A stretch of DNA of 64,000 bases, taken from NCBI GenBank assembly GCA_023846275.1, contig CM043872.1, positions 11,711,170 through 11,775,169 on the forward strand, given 5' to 3'. Below, in pieces: positions 1-11,759 of this stretch. The DNA comes from Vanilla planifolia (taxonomy: Eukaryota > Streptophyta > Magnoliopsida > Asparagales > Orchidaceae). Position numbers and translations under genes: made by a program. Below the pieces are notes generated by a model, which made no database searches, was not told the origin of the DNA, and saw only the letters and a list, made by a program, of their open reading frames with translations. Within the stretch, counting starts at the first letter, position 1, and every line of letters begins with the position of its first letter.

Positions 1-144
1 TTGGTCGAAAGAACTATGGTGTCTACCCTTTCAGTTTTATTAAGATCTGAAGAAATATCTATAGTTTTTGAAGTGCTTAAAGATAAAGAAGAAGTGAGAT
101 ACATGGAGAGGAAAAGTTACTTAGTTCTCTACTTGACAATTTAA
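1..144 (+). other. Short open frame at window edge, unassigned
   Basis: An uninterrupted frame of 47 codons runs from the first base to a TAA at 142-144 and is rich in Glu, Lys and Leu. It may be the tail of a reading frame that starts outside the window. I do not recognise the product and such a length can occur by chance. The sequence beyond it is stop-rich LTR-like DNA, so a retroelement fragment is the likeliest source. Confidence 0.15.
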
Positions 145-3100
145 TAATCAATGTTTCAGGGTCCAACATGCTCTACATCAGGGATTACGTAACATTGTCT
201 CGAATTTAAGAGATCATTGTGTACTTGAATAAAACTATAAAACCTAGATCACTATGTACTTGAATAAAACTATAAAACCTAGACTTTTTAGTGCAATGCT
301 TTTATTTTTTGCTACAACTAGACCCATGCACAATCAATGTACTTGACATTCAAACAAGATTTCATGATCCCTTAATATGATCATCATGCTCATGACATGT
401 CACCCAAAATGAACCACATCTACATACCAACTAGTCACTCAATTGTCTTAAAAATTGGTTCACCTTAGGCTAAGTTGCTATTATACACTAACATGTATGT
501 GGTACCAAACAAAACATGTCAACTAGTTATAAAAATTCACACATATCAACAATGCTAAAATATCTTTATGCAATCCACATTTTATCTAGAGAATCAAATA
601 TATTATATGATAAATAATATAAAATATGTAAATGTCAATGTTTATAATAAATATCTTATATGAACTGAAGTCCATCAATTGTAAATATCATTGTTATGCA
701 AGGACTATAAAAGCTACAACTAAATGTAATCCTAAATAATAAGACTATTAGATGCATTGACTTTGTAGCTTCCAACTCTTACTCTTATTGAAGCTCCTAA
801 CTCCCTATATAAGCATGAAATGTAAGGATGTATGAGACAAAAAACTTAATGGGTAATCCATAAGTCATGCTGCAAAAATAATCATCAACAATATAATAAG
901 CATATGTAGCTGAATAAAATTATAATCAATAATAATGATATCATAGAATCTCAACATACTAAGCTGATCCAATGCAAAAAAACCAAAGTGCTAGGTCAAT
1001 GACCTATCTTCAAGAAAAGCCATCCTTTTAAGATCCATCAAAACCACTCAATCATCATAATCACATAACATAGCTAATTGGATGTTTAGTGCTCCACCAA
1101 TAATTTGGCATTCCTTTAAGCCGATAAGAATTGTGGCATAAGGTCCATCATTCTATCTCATCATGTGATTCAAAACTCTCAAATTTGGGTTATGCTAATC
1201 ACATTGGCCAACCACATAAGACCTTGAGATCCTTAACTACCATGCAACATAGTATTAGGTGCACTGATATATCCATGATCTCCTATGATGTCTTATATAA
1301 ATCAATGGCACTTAGCCATCACAAAATCCCGAATGCATGATCTAGCAATCCACACATTAGGGCTGTACCAATCACATGAACCAACCCTTTGGGACTTTAA
1401 GTTTCTTTAGCAAATGTGTGGGGCTCCACCATTTTCTTTAGAACACTCATGGTTCTCTCATGTCCTAAGAAAAAAGGCATTCAATCTCACTAGAGTCTCT
1501 TACCACATAATCTAATAGTCCATAACTAGCTCTCTATAAATCTATGAAATGATTACCTCATTATTTGGCAGGAGTTCTACCATCTAGTACAACCTATCTA
1601 TCTTTAATGTGATAATCCAAAATCTAGGATCTCTCATCTATGTCATCTCAATATTAACTTTTTTATCAAATGGCATTATTCCAAAAATGAAATGATCAAC
1701 TATATAAGGTTATCTAAGGAATTATTCTTACTCTAATCTATCATATAGAATAATCCTATGATTTTTGAAAGCCTTTATCAATTATTTTGAGTAATCGTAT
1801 TCGATGTAGATTTCACTTCTATGATTAGTTCTTACTAAAAACATTTTTGGGATCCATACTAAAATCTTTTTATCTATCTAGGGTGACATTTGAATACTCA
1901 CTTAAGTTCAAACTTTAGCTTTAACCCTAAGACATATTTCCCAAGTCATAGCCTTTCTTCTTAACTTGGATCACATGACTTCTATTAGTGACTACAATGC
2001 CTTGTAGGAACACCTAAGCCATTAAACCTATCCCAAAGGTCTCTCTTAAGAAACATATAATCCTAGATCACCATCTAGGTCCAACTCATGGCCTAAGAGC
2101 ATAATTCAAGGCTACTCATGATATTATCCAAAAAAACAAGTTTAGTATAAGGTTTAGACAACATTTAAGAGAATAATCAACCCCTTAACTATGCCTAGCA
2201 CAACTCCTAATGCCAAAACCAAGCTCACAAGCTCAACTAACCTTCATTAAAGGTCTAATTAAGAGCCTCACTAACACAAAGCATTATCAAAAGTGTCTCA
2301 TGAACTCAGTAAGTGCTTTTTGTCCTTGATACAACACTAAATCGATTCTTAGGGTTGTCACTTGCATTAAATCAAATAAAAACCTCATCACAAGTCACAA
2401 TCAAGGAAATATTATCATTCTCTTCCATAAGTTTCTTCTCATAAGGTTCCTTACCCTAAACTTCACCTTCTTTGGCTACTTGTTGCTATAACCAGATCCT
2501 AATATATTTAATACTACTTCACATTTTAAACCTAAAGCATTCAAATTTTAGACCCTTGTGCATTTAAATTTCAAATCTTAAGTTTTCAAATTTCAAACTA
2601 GAGGTTCTCTTAATATTATGTTTTAGCCATTAAACATAACCTAAGGCTAGCTAAACCTATTAGCTAACTCTGAATTTTTTAGTTCCTAAATACTACCCAA
2701 CCTATGTTTTTTTTGTTAAGCCAACTCAAGGCCATACTCAAACATTGCCTTCTTATATGACCAAACGTGATAATCTTAAGCCTCATCATATGGAATCTAA
2801 GAGATCACCTTACTCTGTAAGCCATCTAAGGTCTTTGTACTACATTTAAGGACCTTATCTAAGCCTTACCACTCGTCCCCAAGGCTTAACTAGAGGCAAC
2901 CTAACCCATTTGGCCACAAAAATTCAATTCGTAGGTTCACTTTATGAAGCAAACTTTGTATATAATTCTTTGTAATGTTGCATTGTACATGTTGAAAACT
3001 ATTCTAGCATTATCATTTTAGAATTTCATCATGTGTCATTGATCAATCTTGGTTTAATACTAAACCACAAAATTGAAGGTTAAATATAAGTTCTTCTAAG

Positions 3101-4400
3101 AAAACATAATTTCATGCTTATCATAACAAGTTCAACAAATTAGCTAAGCATTATTCAAGTCTATTTATGGTAGAAAATATCTTTTAATATGGTTCAAGTA
3201 ATGATTCCCTACTTATGAAGCATAGTTACAAAATTCAATGGAGTAACATCTCAAGGAGTCATCTTAGGAAGTAATAAATCGTATAAACTAAATCATGCTA
3301 ACCTTCTAATCTTCTAAATTTACTACAAATGAAATATGATTATCTTAATGTGGTTTAAGGAATTATTTCACAAAAACATGATTTAAATTAAGGAAGCATT
3401 CATCTTAACTTTGATCTAATTTGGAAAAAATCCAATTAAGCATCTATGCTAGATCTACTTTTTTCTACAAGTAATATAATTGCAACACTCAATCATTAAG
3501 AAATTTGAAATATATTCAAACATATCATGATTTAAGCATGATAGAATAGGTATAAAGTCATGGTAAATTAAATTTATATCACCAATATCTAATTTAGGGT
3601 TCTACATATGTACACAAATCTCAATTTCTTTAGAAAAATGTGACAATTATAATATGCATTCATAGAAAAGTACTCAATTATTATGCTTAAGTATGAACCT
3701 AAACTTAATTGCAAAGCATGAGGATCATCTTACCTTGAAACAAGTAGTGGACTTCAACAAGTAATTCTTTTGCTTCTCTTCCAAGCTCTCAAGTTTCCTT
3801 TTTTTCTTCCTTTCTCTTCTCAGTTAAGGCTCTTCCTCTTACTCTTGGTTTGCACCTTTTAATCTCATGACTAGGTTTTCTAAAATTATGACTAAAATCA
3901 CATAAAAGGTGCTTAAATAGCTAGCTTACAACTCTAATCTTAGCATGTCTTGGTAACTTAGCTAAGATTAGTTATATCCTTATCCCATATTAATTACCAT
4001 GCACTCAAGGATTTAATTCAACTTTTAAATCTCTTCCCCTTATCTACTACCATGATTCTTATTTTTTTAGGAACTCACACGAATTTTCATGCCACCTCAC
4101 TATTTGGACATGTCTCAAGATATGCATATCCTTATCTTCTAAAATACAACTTAATCTTATCCTTAAGGCTTCAAGAAAGATCACGTAAAAGCAACCTTAT
4201 TTTATGGCCAAATATATACAAGATTAAATCTTGCCTAATGCAACTATTCAATTTTTAAAATCCAAACTTAAATTTTAACATGTTTAGCATTAGAAATTTA
4301 AATAAATTTACATTTTAAATGATCAATTAAACATTCATATTTTAAATTAACAAAACCAAGAAGAAAGATACCTTGGTTGGCTAAGGCCTTATTGATCTAG
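145..4400 (-). repeat. LTR-like non-coding DNA, probably minus-strand oriented
   Basis: No reading frame of consequence is present on either strand; the short ATG-started frames at 1,131-1,340 and 4,052-4,258 resemble nothing and sit in stop-dense DNA. Read on the minus strand, the right part (about 3,700-4,400) has the order expected of a gypsy-type LTR: AT-rich upstream DNA, a TATA-like box, a GA-rich leader and a splice-donor-like sequence. The left part is low-complexity AT-rich DNA with many short CTTA/CCTAA and TCAAA runs. The opposite LTR and a primer site were not found, so the assignment is inference. Confidence 0.35.
3727..3922 (-). promoter_or_regulatory. Candidate LTR promoter, leader and splice donor
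   Basis: On the minus strand a TATA-like CTATTTAAGC lies at 3,920-3,911. It is followed by a purine-rich leader (pyrimidine-rich on the plus strand, about 3,775-3,850). Then comes CAAGGTAAGAT at 3,737-3,727, which fits a plant 5' splice donor (AAG then GTAAG). This order fits an LTR promoter feeding an untranslated leader. All three motifs are common in AT-rich DNA; only their order is suggestive. Confidence 0.3.
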
Positions 4401-5300
4401 CCAATTTGATGGGTACCAATCTTTGAACTAAAGTTAATCCATAAGTGAGGTTTAAAAATAGCCATCCCAAACTTGTCCCTTATAGTACAACTAAGGATGA
4501 AATTATAGGTAGAGGAAGTAACGATTACTAATAAATCTAATGCATCATTTAGAAGGATGAGTTTTCCGATATCAATTACACAATGAAAATTCCAACAAGA
4601 TTTGTTATATCTCCCAAAAGTTGATGAGTTAACTATTGAAGAAGAAAAATTAGATTCATATCGATCATGTTGAGTAAATCTAGAATGAAAAGATTAGCAA
4701 AGCTATTAGTATTAATAAGAATTCAATGAACCTTAATGTAAAATAAATCTAGAAATGATGATCATTTGAGTTGAAAGTAATGAAGGTTAATTTTTCCATC
4801 AGGTGGTCATGTTAGTCACCAATAAGTTCTTGAAGTGTTTCAAAACTAATTTCTATGAATAGGCATGATTTTTTTATACTTAATATTAACATTATTTATA
4901 ATTATTTTCCTTGTATCTTTGAGCATCAATGACAAGTTCTAATCATAATTAATTGGTTGGTATGGATTATCATTCAATGTATTTTGATTTGACGAGTGTA
5001 TGGCTCAATTACTCGTCTTGATACCCAAGAAATCCCTTTATTTTAGTAACCTCTTAATCAAGGAGTTCAAGGCCTATGTTCAAAGGTGTTATGAACATGA
5101 TCCTTGCTAGCTCTAAGGAACATCAAGCAGAGCAATTGAATTGGTGTTCATAATTAAATAGGAGCAATGAAGGTGCAAAGGTGATTGAAATTTTTAAATA
5201 AGGTAGGACTTTTTCAGTGAGAGCTTTTGGACTTCTTCCCATACTTATGTACCCATCTTTTTTTGGGCAGATTTTGTGTCCACTTTTAGCCTTATGGCTC
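4400..5300. other. No gene seen; possible 5' untranslated part of LINE1
   Basis: Stop-rich AT-rich DNA without a recognisable frame or repeat. LINE1 must begin somewhere here or just downstream, because its ORF1 domain is recognisable from about 5,395. The exact 5' edge could not be set. Confidence 0.4.
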
Positions 5301-5394
5301 TTCCTTTATGACAAAACTCCAAATCACTCATTTGTAGAGGTCCTGGGTTTGTTTGTACTACCTTACCAATCAAAATAAGTCAATGCTCTCATTC

Positions 5395-6530
5395 AAGGGT
5401 GAACTAGAGATCATCTTTGATGGTGATGATGGATCAAAAATGGTAACTCCCTTCAAACTTACACTAATTGGATAGTTCTCACATGGTACACCAAACATGA
5501 AAGTTCTAAGAGTAGAAATCCAAAAATTGGCTCTTTGCAATTATCACTATTGGGCTATTAAATAATAGGAATGTGCTTGAAAGATTCTTGTAAGAATTGT
5601 ACTACATTAGATGTTGGATGCATGGAATTTGAAAAATAATAGACCTTTAGATGTCAAATGGCACCTCAATTTTTTCCTCAATACAAAACCTTCTAAAGCC
5701 TTGATGAGGATCTGACTGAAGACCTTCTAATTCACCTATTCAACAAGTAGGACCCTATTCTTAATTATGTATATAATCAGCAACTTATTAAAGGTAGATA
5801 CAAAAACAATTAATTTAACTAAGTCCCATGTGTCTTAGGATGATGTTGAAGTCGATCTTGCTAAAAAGAGCTCTTTTTAAGGTTATTATTTCCAAAAAGA
5901 CTAACAACAATAATAGATTTTAACAAAACATGAGTACAAGAATCTTCCCACTTATTGTCTAAATTATTGTAAATAAGGGAATTCAATGCTCTAGTGCAAA
6001 AAAGCAAAGCACTCTACCCACACAGATATAAGAAATAAAAAAGTTGAGATAGTTACAACTAGTTAAATGATAAATAATATGAAACCACCTTCTCTGGCCA
6101 AAAAAGTGTTGGCATCTAGAAGTTAGATAATCATAGAAAATTGATAATAAGGGTACAAGAATTGATATGGGTAAGATAGGAATATTAATTTGTGAACAAC
6201 CCTCAAAACTAATAAAAGTAAAGCATTTACTCCTCACAGCATAGTGTAGAATAGTAGTCCACAGCCAAAGAACCTAATGTAATATGAATCATCTCTTATA
6301 CTACTATAGGACAAAATTCAATGAGCAACCAGAGAGAAAAAAAAATATTATCAATCCAACCCAAAAGTGAGGAAGGATGTGAAGCTCAAGGAGCTAGTAT
6401 ACATTCAATCACTCAAAAGCTTTACTGATGATCTCTAATAAAGAGCAAAGACTCTCAGGATGGACACGATAGCTTTATAGTGGTCACCAATTATAAATCA
6501 AAGAGAAAAGACTAAAAAAAGAATACAAGG
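5395..6530 (+). pseudogene. LINE1 ORF1, DUF4283 RNA-binding protein remnant
   Basis: ORF1 of plant L1 elements encodes a nucleic-acid-binding coat-like protein with an N-terminal DUF4283 domain. The frame at 5,449 onward reads PFKLTLIG, stop, FSHGTPNMKVLR, matching the conserved start of the domain (hydrophobic strand then a G-F/Y-F-S-x-G turn). The domain end is recognisable at 5,839-5,871 as DDVEVDLAKKS, equivalent to the family's VCVEIDL-x-K motif. A basic stretch near 6,459-6,510 (FIVVTNYKSKRK) matches the Lys-rich end of ORF1. Several stops and frameshifts separate these blocks. The family and order are well supported; exact ends are not. Confidence 0.7.
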
Positions 6531-6599
6531 AATGCAAATAGCCCATAATGATAAGAAGAAGCCTTTGGGAATCTCAAAATGTTGAGATTGCATATTGCA

Positions 6600-7270
6600 A
6601 TGAATAATATCTTGATGTGGAACATCAAGGGGGCTATTAGTATGGCACAAGTTTTTCTTCTTAAGAATTTGATAATAATGCAAAAAATAAAGTTAATTAC
6701 ATTATTTGAACCTTTTGTGAGTAATAGACAAATGTTCTTCTTAGAAGATCACTTTTGACTATTATGAGAGAAACATCTCTAACAAAATATAGATGTTCTA
6801 GCTTCAAGCCTTTCAATGCTAAATAATAAAATAAATGAGATCCAATGTCTACATAATGTGATAAAACACAATTAGCAGATGATTTGTTGCTCATTTGCGT
6901 ATGTTAAGTGCTCTTTTATTAATAGAAAGGATCTCTAAAGTGACTTAAAAATGATTATTATGACCAATGAGCTTTCCTAGGTGGTTGAGGAAGACTTCAT
7001 TGGTATTGTAAAGGTTTAAGAATATAAAGGTCATTCTTCACCCATGATGAGGCCTTTTATTGAATTCAATGATTGTGTGCATGATTGCATAGTAATGGAG
7101 CTAACCTAATGGGTAATTAATTCATATGGTTTGGTAAACAAAAAGGAAAATGACTCTAAAAGTTCCTAGATAAAGTCCTAGTGATTTAAGGCTAGTTCAA
7201 AGGATTTCTTACTATAGTGGTTCAACATTTGAATAATGCTCTATTAAGCCATTCATTATTTCTAATCCTT
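6600..7270 (+). pseudogene. LINE1 ORF2, AP endonuclease domain remnant
   Basis: The ATG at 6,600 opens MNNILMWNIKGAIS, which matches the start of plant L1 ORF2 (M-x-x-L-x-W-N-x-R-G). The endonuclease nicks target DNA to prime reverse transcription. Further recognisable blocks are VVEEDFIGIV at about 6,976-7,005, equivalent to the W-x-V-G-G-D-F-N-x-V motif with the Asp kept and the Asn changed, and FIEFNDCVHDC from about 7,051. The final S-D-H block near 7,250 is degraded. The frame shifts several times. ORF1 lies directly upstream and the RT directly downstream. Confidence 0.75.
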
Positions 7271-7559
7271 TTTTCCAACAAAAATAAAATCTAAGCTAAT
7301 AAAATTTAGATTATAAAACAACTTAACTGAAAGCACTAAATTTCTTCTAATGGTTGCAAAGAATTGGAGTTTATTAATGCTAGGTTGGGAATGAAGCATT
7401 TTGCATACAAGTTGTAGTGACTTAAAGCCCATATTAAAGAATAGAACAAAACTTAATTTGATAACATATTTTAGATGATTTAAAAAGCAAAATATTAGAT
7501 TAACAAGATGGAAAATAGATTCCAAGAGTTATGAGATGAATTTTCAAGGTTGGAACTAA

Positions 7560-9240
7560 CTAAATCCTAAGATCAATTGATTATAGTGATTAAAATGGTG
7601 GAGATGTACTGGTGCCAAAAGGTAGGCTTTAAGTGGCTCAAGGATGGAGGCAAAAACATAGAACTCTTCCACACAATGGTAAAAAATAGGCATAGAAAGC
7701 TTACTATACACATAATTATGGATGCAAGAAGGAATTAGGTCTTAAAATAGGATCTAATTGCCAAAGTTATAATGGACTACTCTATCTCTTAATAGTCTAC
7801 TATCTGTTGCAAGAAAAGTGGTGAGGTGGTTTGCCCTATTACCTTTTGGTCTTATCAAAAAGTAACCAAATGCTAATTTAGTCAACTATTTAAGATGAAA
7901 TACAACAAATTGTTTTTGAAATTATCTCTTCAAGTGCTCCTTGACTAAATAGGTTTAATGGTTTATTTGCAAGAATTGTTAGTACAAAATTTAGGATGAT
8001 GTGGTCAAAGAGTTTCTTATTAGTAGCCAACTATCTAGAGAATTCACTAGTGGCAACTTAGTCTTGATTCATGAGATTCATTTCTCTACATCTTTTGATG
8101 CTTTTATCTAATTCGCATCTACAAATAATTCTAGAAAAAATTATCAAAGTTTTTACTATTAAGGCTACATTCTTTTGTTTCCTCCCTCATCTCAATAGAA
8201 CATTTAACTTTTATAAGGAAAGAGAAATTACATAAAATATCCTTCTTATGCAAGAACTAGATGATGATTTAAATCCTAAGATTAGAGGTAGTAGCTATAT
8301 TATCAAGCTTTACTTTAAAAAGAATTTTTTTAGACAAGTATTATACAAGCTTAAAGTCAACAACTTTACTCCTCTTATCATAAGCATCTATAATAAAAGC
8401 TGGTTGTTAGTCCTTATTAATTTGAAAGTTCATAGTTTTTTCTAATAGACACATGGGCTAAAGTAAGGAATCCTTTGTCCCTATTTGTATTTCTCATAGT
8501 GGCTAAAGAACTAATAAGATGTTTAAACAACTTACATATGGAAAGTAAGTGAAGCACTATGCCACTCCAAGAGGCTGTCAACCCATCTCCTAATTAAGAT
8601 TTGGTGATGATTTTATCCTCTACACAAGAGTTGATAAACACTCTATTAAAAACATAAAAAGATTCCTCTTTGAGCTCTAAGATGTGTCAAGTTTGTAGAT
8701 TAACAAACAAAAGAGCTTCCTTATTAGAAGTAAAGGCAAGAAGCATATGCAAGACAACAACATCAAGGACCTCCAAAGATTCAAAAGACATTACCTTCTA
8801 ATCCCTTACTTGGGAAGAACTTTGTTCAAAGGTAGGAACAAGGTGGCTCACTTCCAAAACTGGCTTGATAAAATTCACAAGAATATGCATGGCTAGAAGA
8901 ACAAATTTCTCTTAATGGGAGGTAGGTTAGAACTACCAAGGTATGTCTTATAATCAATACCACTCTACTTTTTGATGATGTGAACTCTTCCTAGAAGATA
9001 ACTAACATAGTTGAAAATGTGATGAATGGCTTCCATTAGTGGGACTATCTTCAGGAGTGTAAACATCATTGGGTCAATTGGAAAAAGATTAGCTTCTTGT
9101 AAGAAGAAAATAGAATAGGTGTCAAGAAACTAAAAGAACTAAAGAAAGTATATAGTATCAAGCTTTGTTAGAAGGTCTATACCTCAAATGCCCATTGGGT
9201 TAGATATATGAGAGATAAATATCTCAATAGAAAATACTAC
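7560..9240 (+). pseudogene. LINE1 ORF2, reverse transcriptase remnant
   Basis: The linker block at about 7,590-7,735 contains FKWLKDGGKN and FHTMVKNRHRK, typical of the endonuclease-RT junction. RT blocks follow in order: VVKEFLISSQLSREF near 8,001, a 66-codon frame at 8,248-8,445 beginning MQELDDDLNPKIRGSS (family: QE-hydrophobic-DL then the palm start), the catalytic loop RFGDDFILYTRVDKHSIK from 8,597, INKQKSFLIRSKGKK after 8,690, and LDKIHKNMHGWKNKF followed by GGRLELP near 8,850-8,945. The usual F-A-D-D is F-G-D-D (8,600-8,611), with both Asp kept. The enzyme would copy element RNA at the nick, but multiple frameshifts show it is dead. Confidence 0.85.
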
Positions 9241-9471
9241 ACAGCAAGCTCAACTACTTTACCCCATATATTAAACATCATGCCCACTACATTGCAATTC
9301 ATAAAAACATTGACATGGATGGCTTCAATTGTTGGACTCTCACCAAGGTTGGTAAATTTACTATCAACTCAATTATCTTCCTTCTAAAAAGTCCTTACTA
9401 ATTTGGAGGCTCTTAAGTAATCTACTTTCTTTTTTAAATAACTTTGGGAAATTGAATTTTCAATTTACAAA

Positions 9472-9558
9472 CAAATGTCATTTATGCACATGTGGGGACT
9501 CTTAAAATCAAACCTTTGTAGAATGTTCTAAATTCACATATTTATGGAATCACTTTGC
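9472..9558 (+). pseudogene. LINE1 zf-RVT zinc-knuckle remnant
   Basis: The frame reads KCHLCTCGDS, stop, NQTFVECSKFTYLW. This is the C-x2-C ... C pattern of the zf-RVT domain found between RT and RNase H in plant LINEs. The His ligand expected before the last Cys is lost (Gln/Thr at that place), and an internal stop is present. Upstream sequence about 9,240-9,470 fits the spacer that follows RT. Confidence 0.75.
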
Positions 9559-9888
9559 TATGAAGCTTGGCATCACACACTTCCAACTTGAAACCATTCA
9601 TCAAAGGCTCTAGCACTAATGATGTTATAGCCTCCACATCCATGGAGGCTTCAAGGGTCCTCCCATCTCTTATATGCTAGAATATCCAAAAAGTGAAAGA
9701 TTTTAAACTCTATGATGTCTAACTAATCTAAGTGAGTATTCTGATAAATAAAGTTCATCATAATAGCTATGCCATTTTCAAATGCAATCCACATTGAACA
9801 GTTTAGTAGATCATCAACTCCCATTTTTAAAATCAAATGCAAAGGTACAAAAGTTCTTCAATGGGCTCCAACACTAATGTATTTTGTC

Positions 9889-10265
9889 AAATTAAATACC
9901 AATGGATCAACTAGTGGGAACCATATCCCTACTAGTTGATGTGGTGTGATTAGAGACTATTCAAATAAATCCATCAATGATTTTTCTATTGACATAAGAA
10001 CTAAAATAAATACAAAATCTAACATGATGGTGTTGCTTGGTTTAAACTTATGCAACAATTAGGATTTATAGAAACATTATTGAAGAATCGGATAGTAGGT
10101 CAACCTTATAATGATCAAGGGAAGCATGGGAATCCCCTCGTGTATGCTAAGTTTTTTTAATCAAATTAATTAATTCTAGTTCAAAGATATTCAATTCTAG
10201 CATATATTTAAATAAGGCAACGTAATGGTAAACCATTTAGCTCAAATGGCTAATAAATGCCCTCA
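9889..10265 (+). pseudogene. LINE1 RNase H domain remnant
   Basis: The frame at 9,889 reads KLNTNGSTSGNHIPTS, stop, CGVIRDYS, matching the K-L-N-x-D-G-A-S start of the plant LINE RNase H (RVT_3 type). The first catalytic Asp is Asn here. MMVLLGLNLCNN at about 10,024 matches the E-x-x-A-L-x-x-G-L-x-L block with Glu lost, and VMVNHLAQMANK near 10,215-10,255 matches the closing N-x-V-A-D-x-L-A block. In the family this domain removes template RNA. The sequence is inactive. Confidence 0.8.
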
Positions 10266-11745
10266 TTCTAAGGCACTAAATTCGCAACAAATTCCCAAAG
10301 TTTCTAAAGCATTAATTAAGTTGGATAAAGAGAGATGTCCATATATTCATACATAGTTTATAGAGAAAACAATCCAACCAATGCCCCTTCAATTTGACGA
10401 AGTGCCTTCACAAGGTTGTAAGGTTGTCTCAAGTAGGTTGATCATTCATCAATTTCATAATTCATCTATTCTAGATTTACACTAAATTTGCATAAAATGA
10501 GGTTGTGCATCACTCAATTCTAGTTGCCCAACAAGTCCTTTAGTCGCCTTCATCAATTCCATTTGATTAATCAAATGATAATTTTTTGCAAGCTCTTTAT
10601 GAAGAATTTCCATTCAAGCTAACCCAAGAAAAGATGGGTTTTATGATAATAGTTATGTATGATGGACTTCAACAAATAATATTCTAGGCTCTCTATTCTA
10701 TTTAGATCATCATAGGCTTCATCTAAACTCATCAAGCCTTTGTCATATCTTGGTAACATACTCCTACAATCACTAGAGTTTAGAAAAATACGAACTCACT
10801 GTTCATTCATTATCATTAAGTTGCGAAATCCATCATCATATTGCATAATATCCTACTTCAAAGCAAGTCTATCATCAGCTAAGTATGTTACGAGGTGCAA
10901 ACCATTCTTACACTTCTAAATGGTGTTCAATTAGTTCTTACGATAATATGTCAATGCATAGATTGGACTTACCCATTGAGGCACATTTTCTTTTTTGGCA
11001 TAATACAATTCCCAAATTGGTCTTGTTAAACATTTGAAATTAAGATATTCAATGTTTTAGTATCATCCTTGTACTGATTGCTTTGGGTCTTGGTCACTCT
11101 ATTAAGGCCAATCACTTTCAAGGATTAGACCAATACGATGGTGCTCATTGTTCCTCCCTTCATCATAAGGTTATGAAATGCATCATTGTACTGCATGAGA
11201 TCTTCTTCAAGGCAAGATTGCCATTAGCTAAGTGCATTGTTTGGAGAGGAAAATTCAAACTTTCCAAAGAACTTCTAATTTCTGTTTAGTTCATTTAGTT
11301 AGTGTAATTCATTAATAAATGTATCAGACTACTATTAGGGCACATGCTCTTAATCAAAACAATATGATTCCTTAATCAACCTAGTTTATCAAGTCATAAA
11401 CCTTTTAATAGATTGTATGTTATGATGGTCTTCCTTGTATAGTATGATAGCTCCTTTGATCTAGGCCTACCTTGAGGCTCTTAAATATGCATATACTACC
11501 TCAAAGCATGATTTATGTGACACTAATTATGGTCACCATTGACTTCTTCTTCATAGCGCATAGTTAGCCATATAGCTTTGGCATTCTTATGGATCAATAT
11601 ATCAAAAGATGAGGGAAGCTCATCAGTCCTCCAAGTCTTAGTCGCCCTCTTTTAATGTCTTGATTGTAACCAATGTTTTGTTTAGCTCAAAACCATACTT
11701 GTTGTAACATCTAACTTGCAATAAAATTCCTTTTTCCAAAAAAAA
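10266..11745 (+). other. LINE1 3' untranslated region
   Basis: No protein motif is seen after RNase H. The stretch contains a diverged internal duplication (about 10,800-11,340, listed separately) and ends in the tail described next. A 68-codon frame at 11,083-11,289 lies inside the duplication and has no recognisable product. Confidence 0.55.
10800..11340 (+). repeat. Diverged direct repeat in LINE1 3' UTR
   Basis: About 10,800-10,990 resembles about 11,140-11,340. Shared blocks in the same order include GTTCATTCATTATCA versus GCTCATTGTTCCTCCC, CATCATATTGCATAAT versus CATTGTACTGCATGAG, ATCAGCTAAGTATGTT versus ATTAGCTAAGTGCATTGTT, and a later AGGCACATTTTC versus GGGCACATGCTC. The offset is about 340 bp. 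Divergence is high, so the duplication is old. Confidence 0.6.
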
Positions 11746-11750
11746 GAAAA
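11700..11750 (+). terminator. LINE1 3' terminus with poly-A tail
   Basis: GTTGTAACATCTAAC is followed by AATAAAATTCC and CCAAAAAAAAG (A run about 11,738-11,745). A near-identical arrangement ends LINE2 (17,171-17,213) and, on the minus strand, LINE3 (17,807-17,850). The shared TTGTAAC / AATAAAA / A-run order marks the 3' end of this LINE group. Confidence 0.75.
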
Positions 11751-11759
11751 GATTTCCTT

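Larger units (their letters stand above)
5300..11745 (+). mobile_element. LINE1: near-complete L1-type LINE, decayed
   Basis: A non-LTR retrotransposon of the plant L1/RIL type. Domains appear in the family order on one strand: ORF1 with DUF4283 (about 5.4-5.9 kb), AP endonuclease (6.6-7.3), endonuclease-RT linker (7.6-7.7), RT (8.0-9.2), zinc-knuckle zf-RVT (9.47-9.56), RNase H (9.89-10.27), a long 3' UTR and a terminal A run at 11.74 kb. The length of about 6.4-7 kb matches full-length plant L1s and the better-bounded LINE3. Each domain is recognisable only by switching frames, so the element is dead. The 5' edge is approximate and no convincing target-site duplication was found. Confidence 0.85.

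Noticed and set aside
4686-11754. GAAAAGATT at 4,686-4,694 and 11,746-11,754 as a target-site duplication of LINE1
   Set aside because: Nine AT-rich bases match easily by chance, the second copy overlaps the A-rich tail, and the implied ORF1 leader would be longer than that of LINE3.
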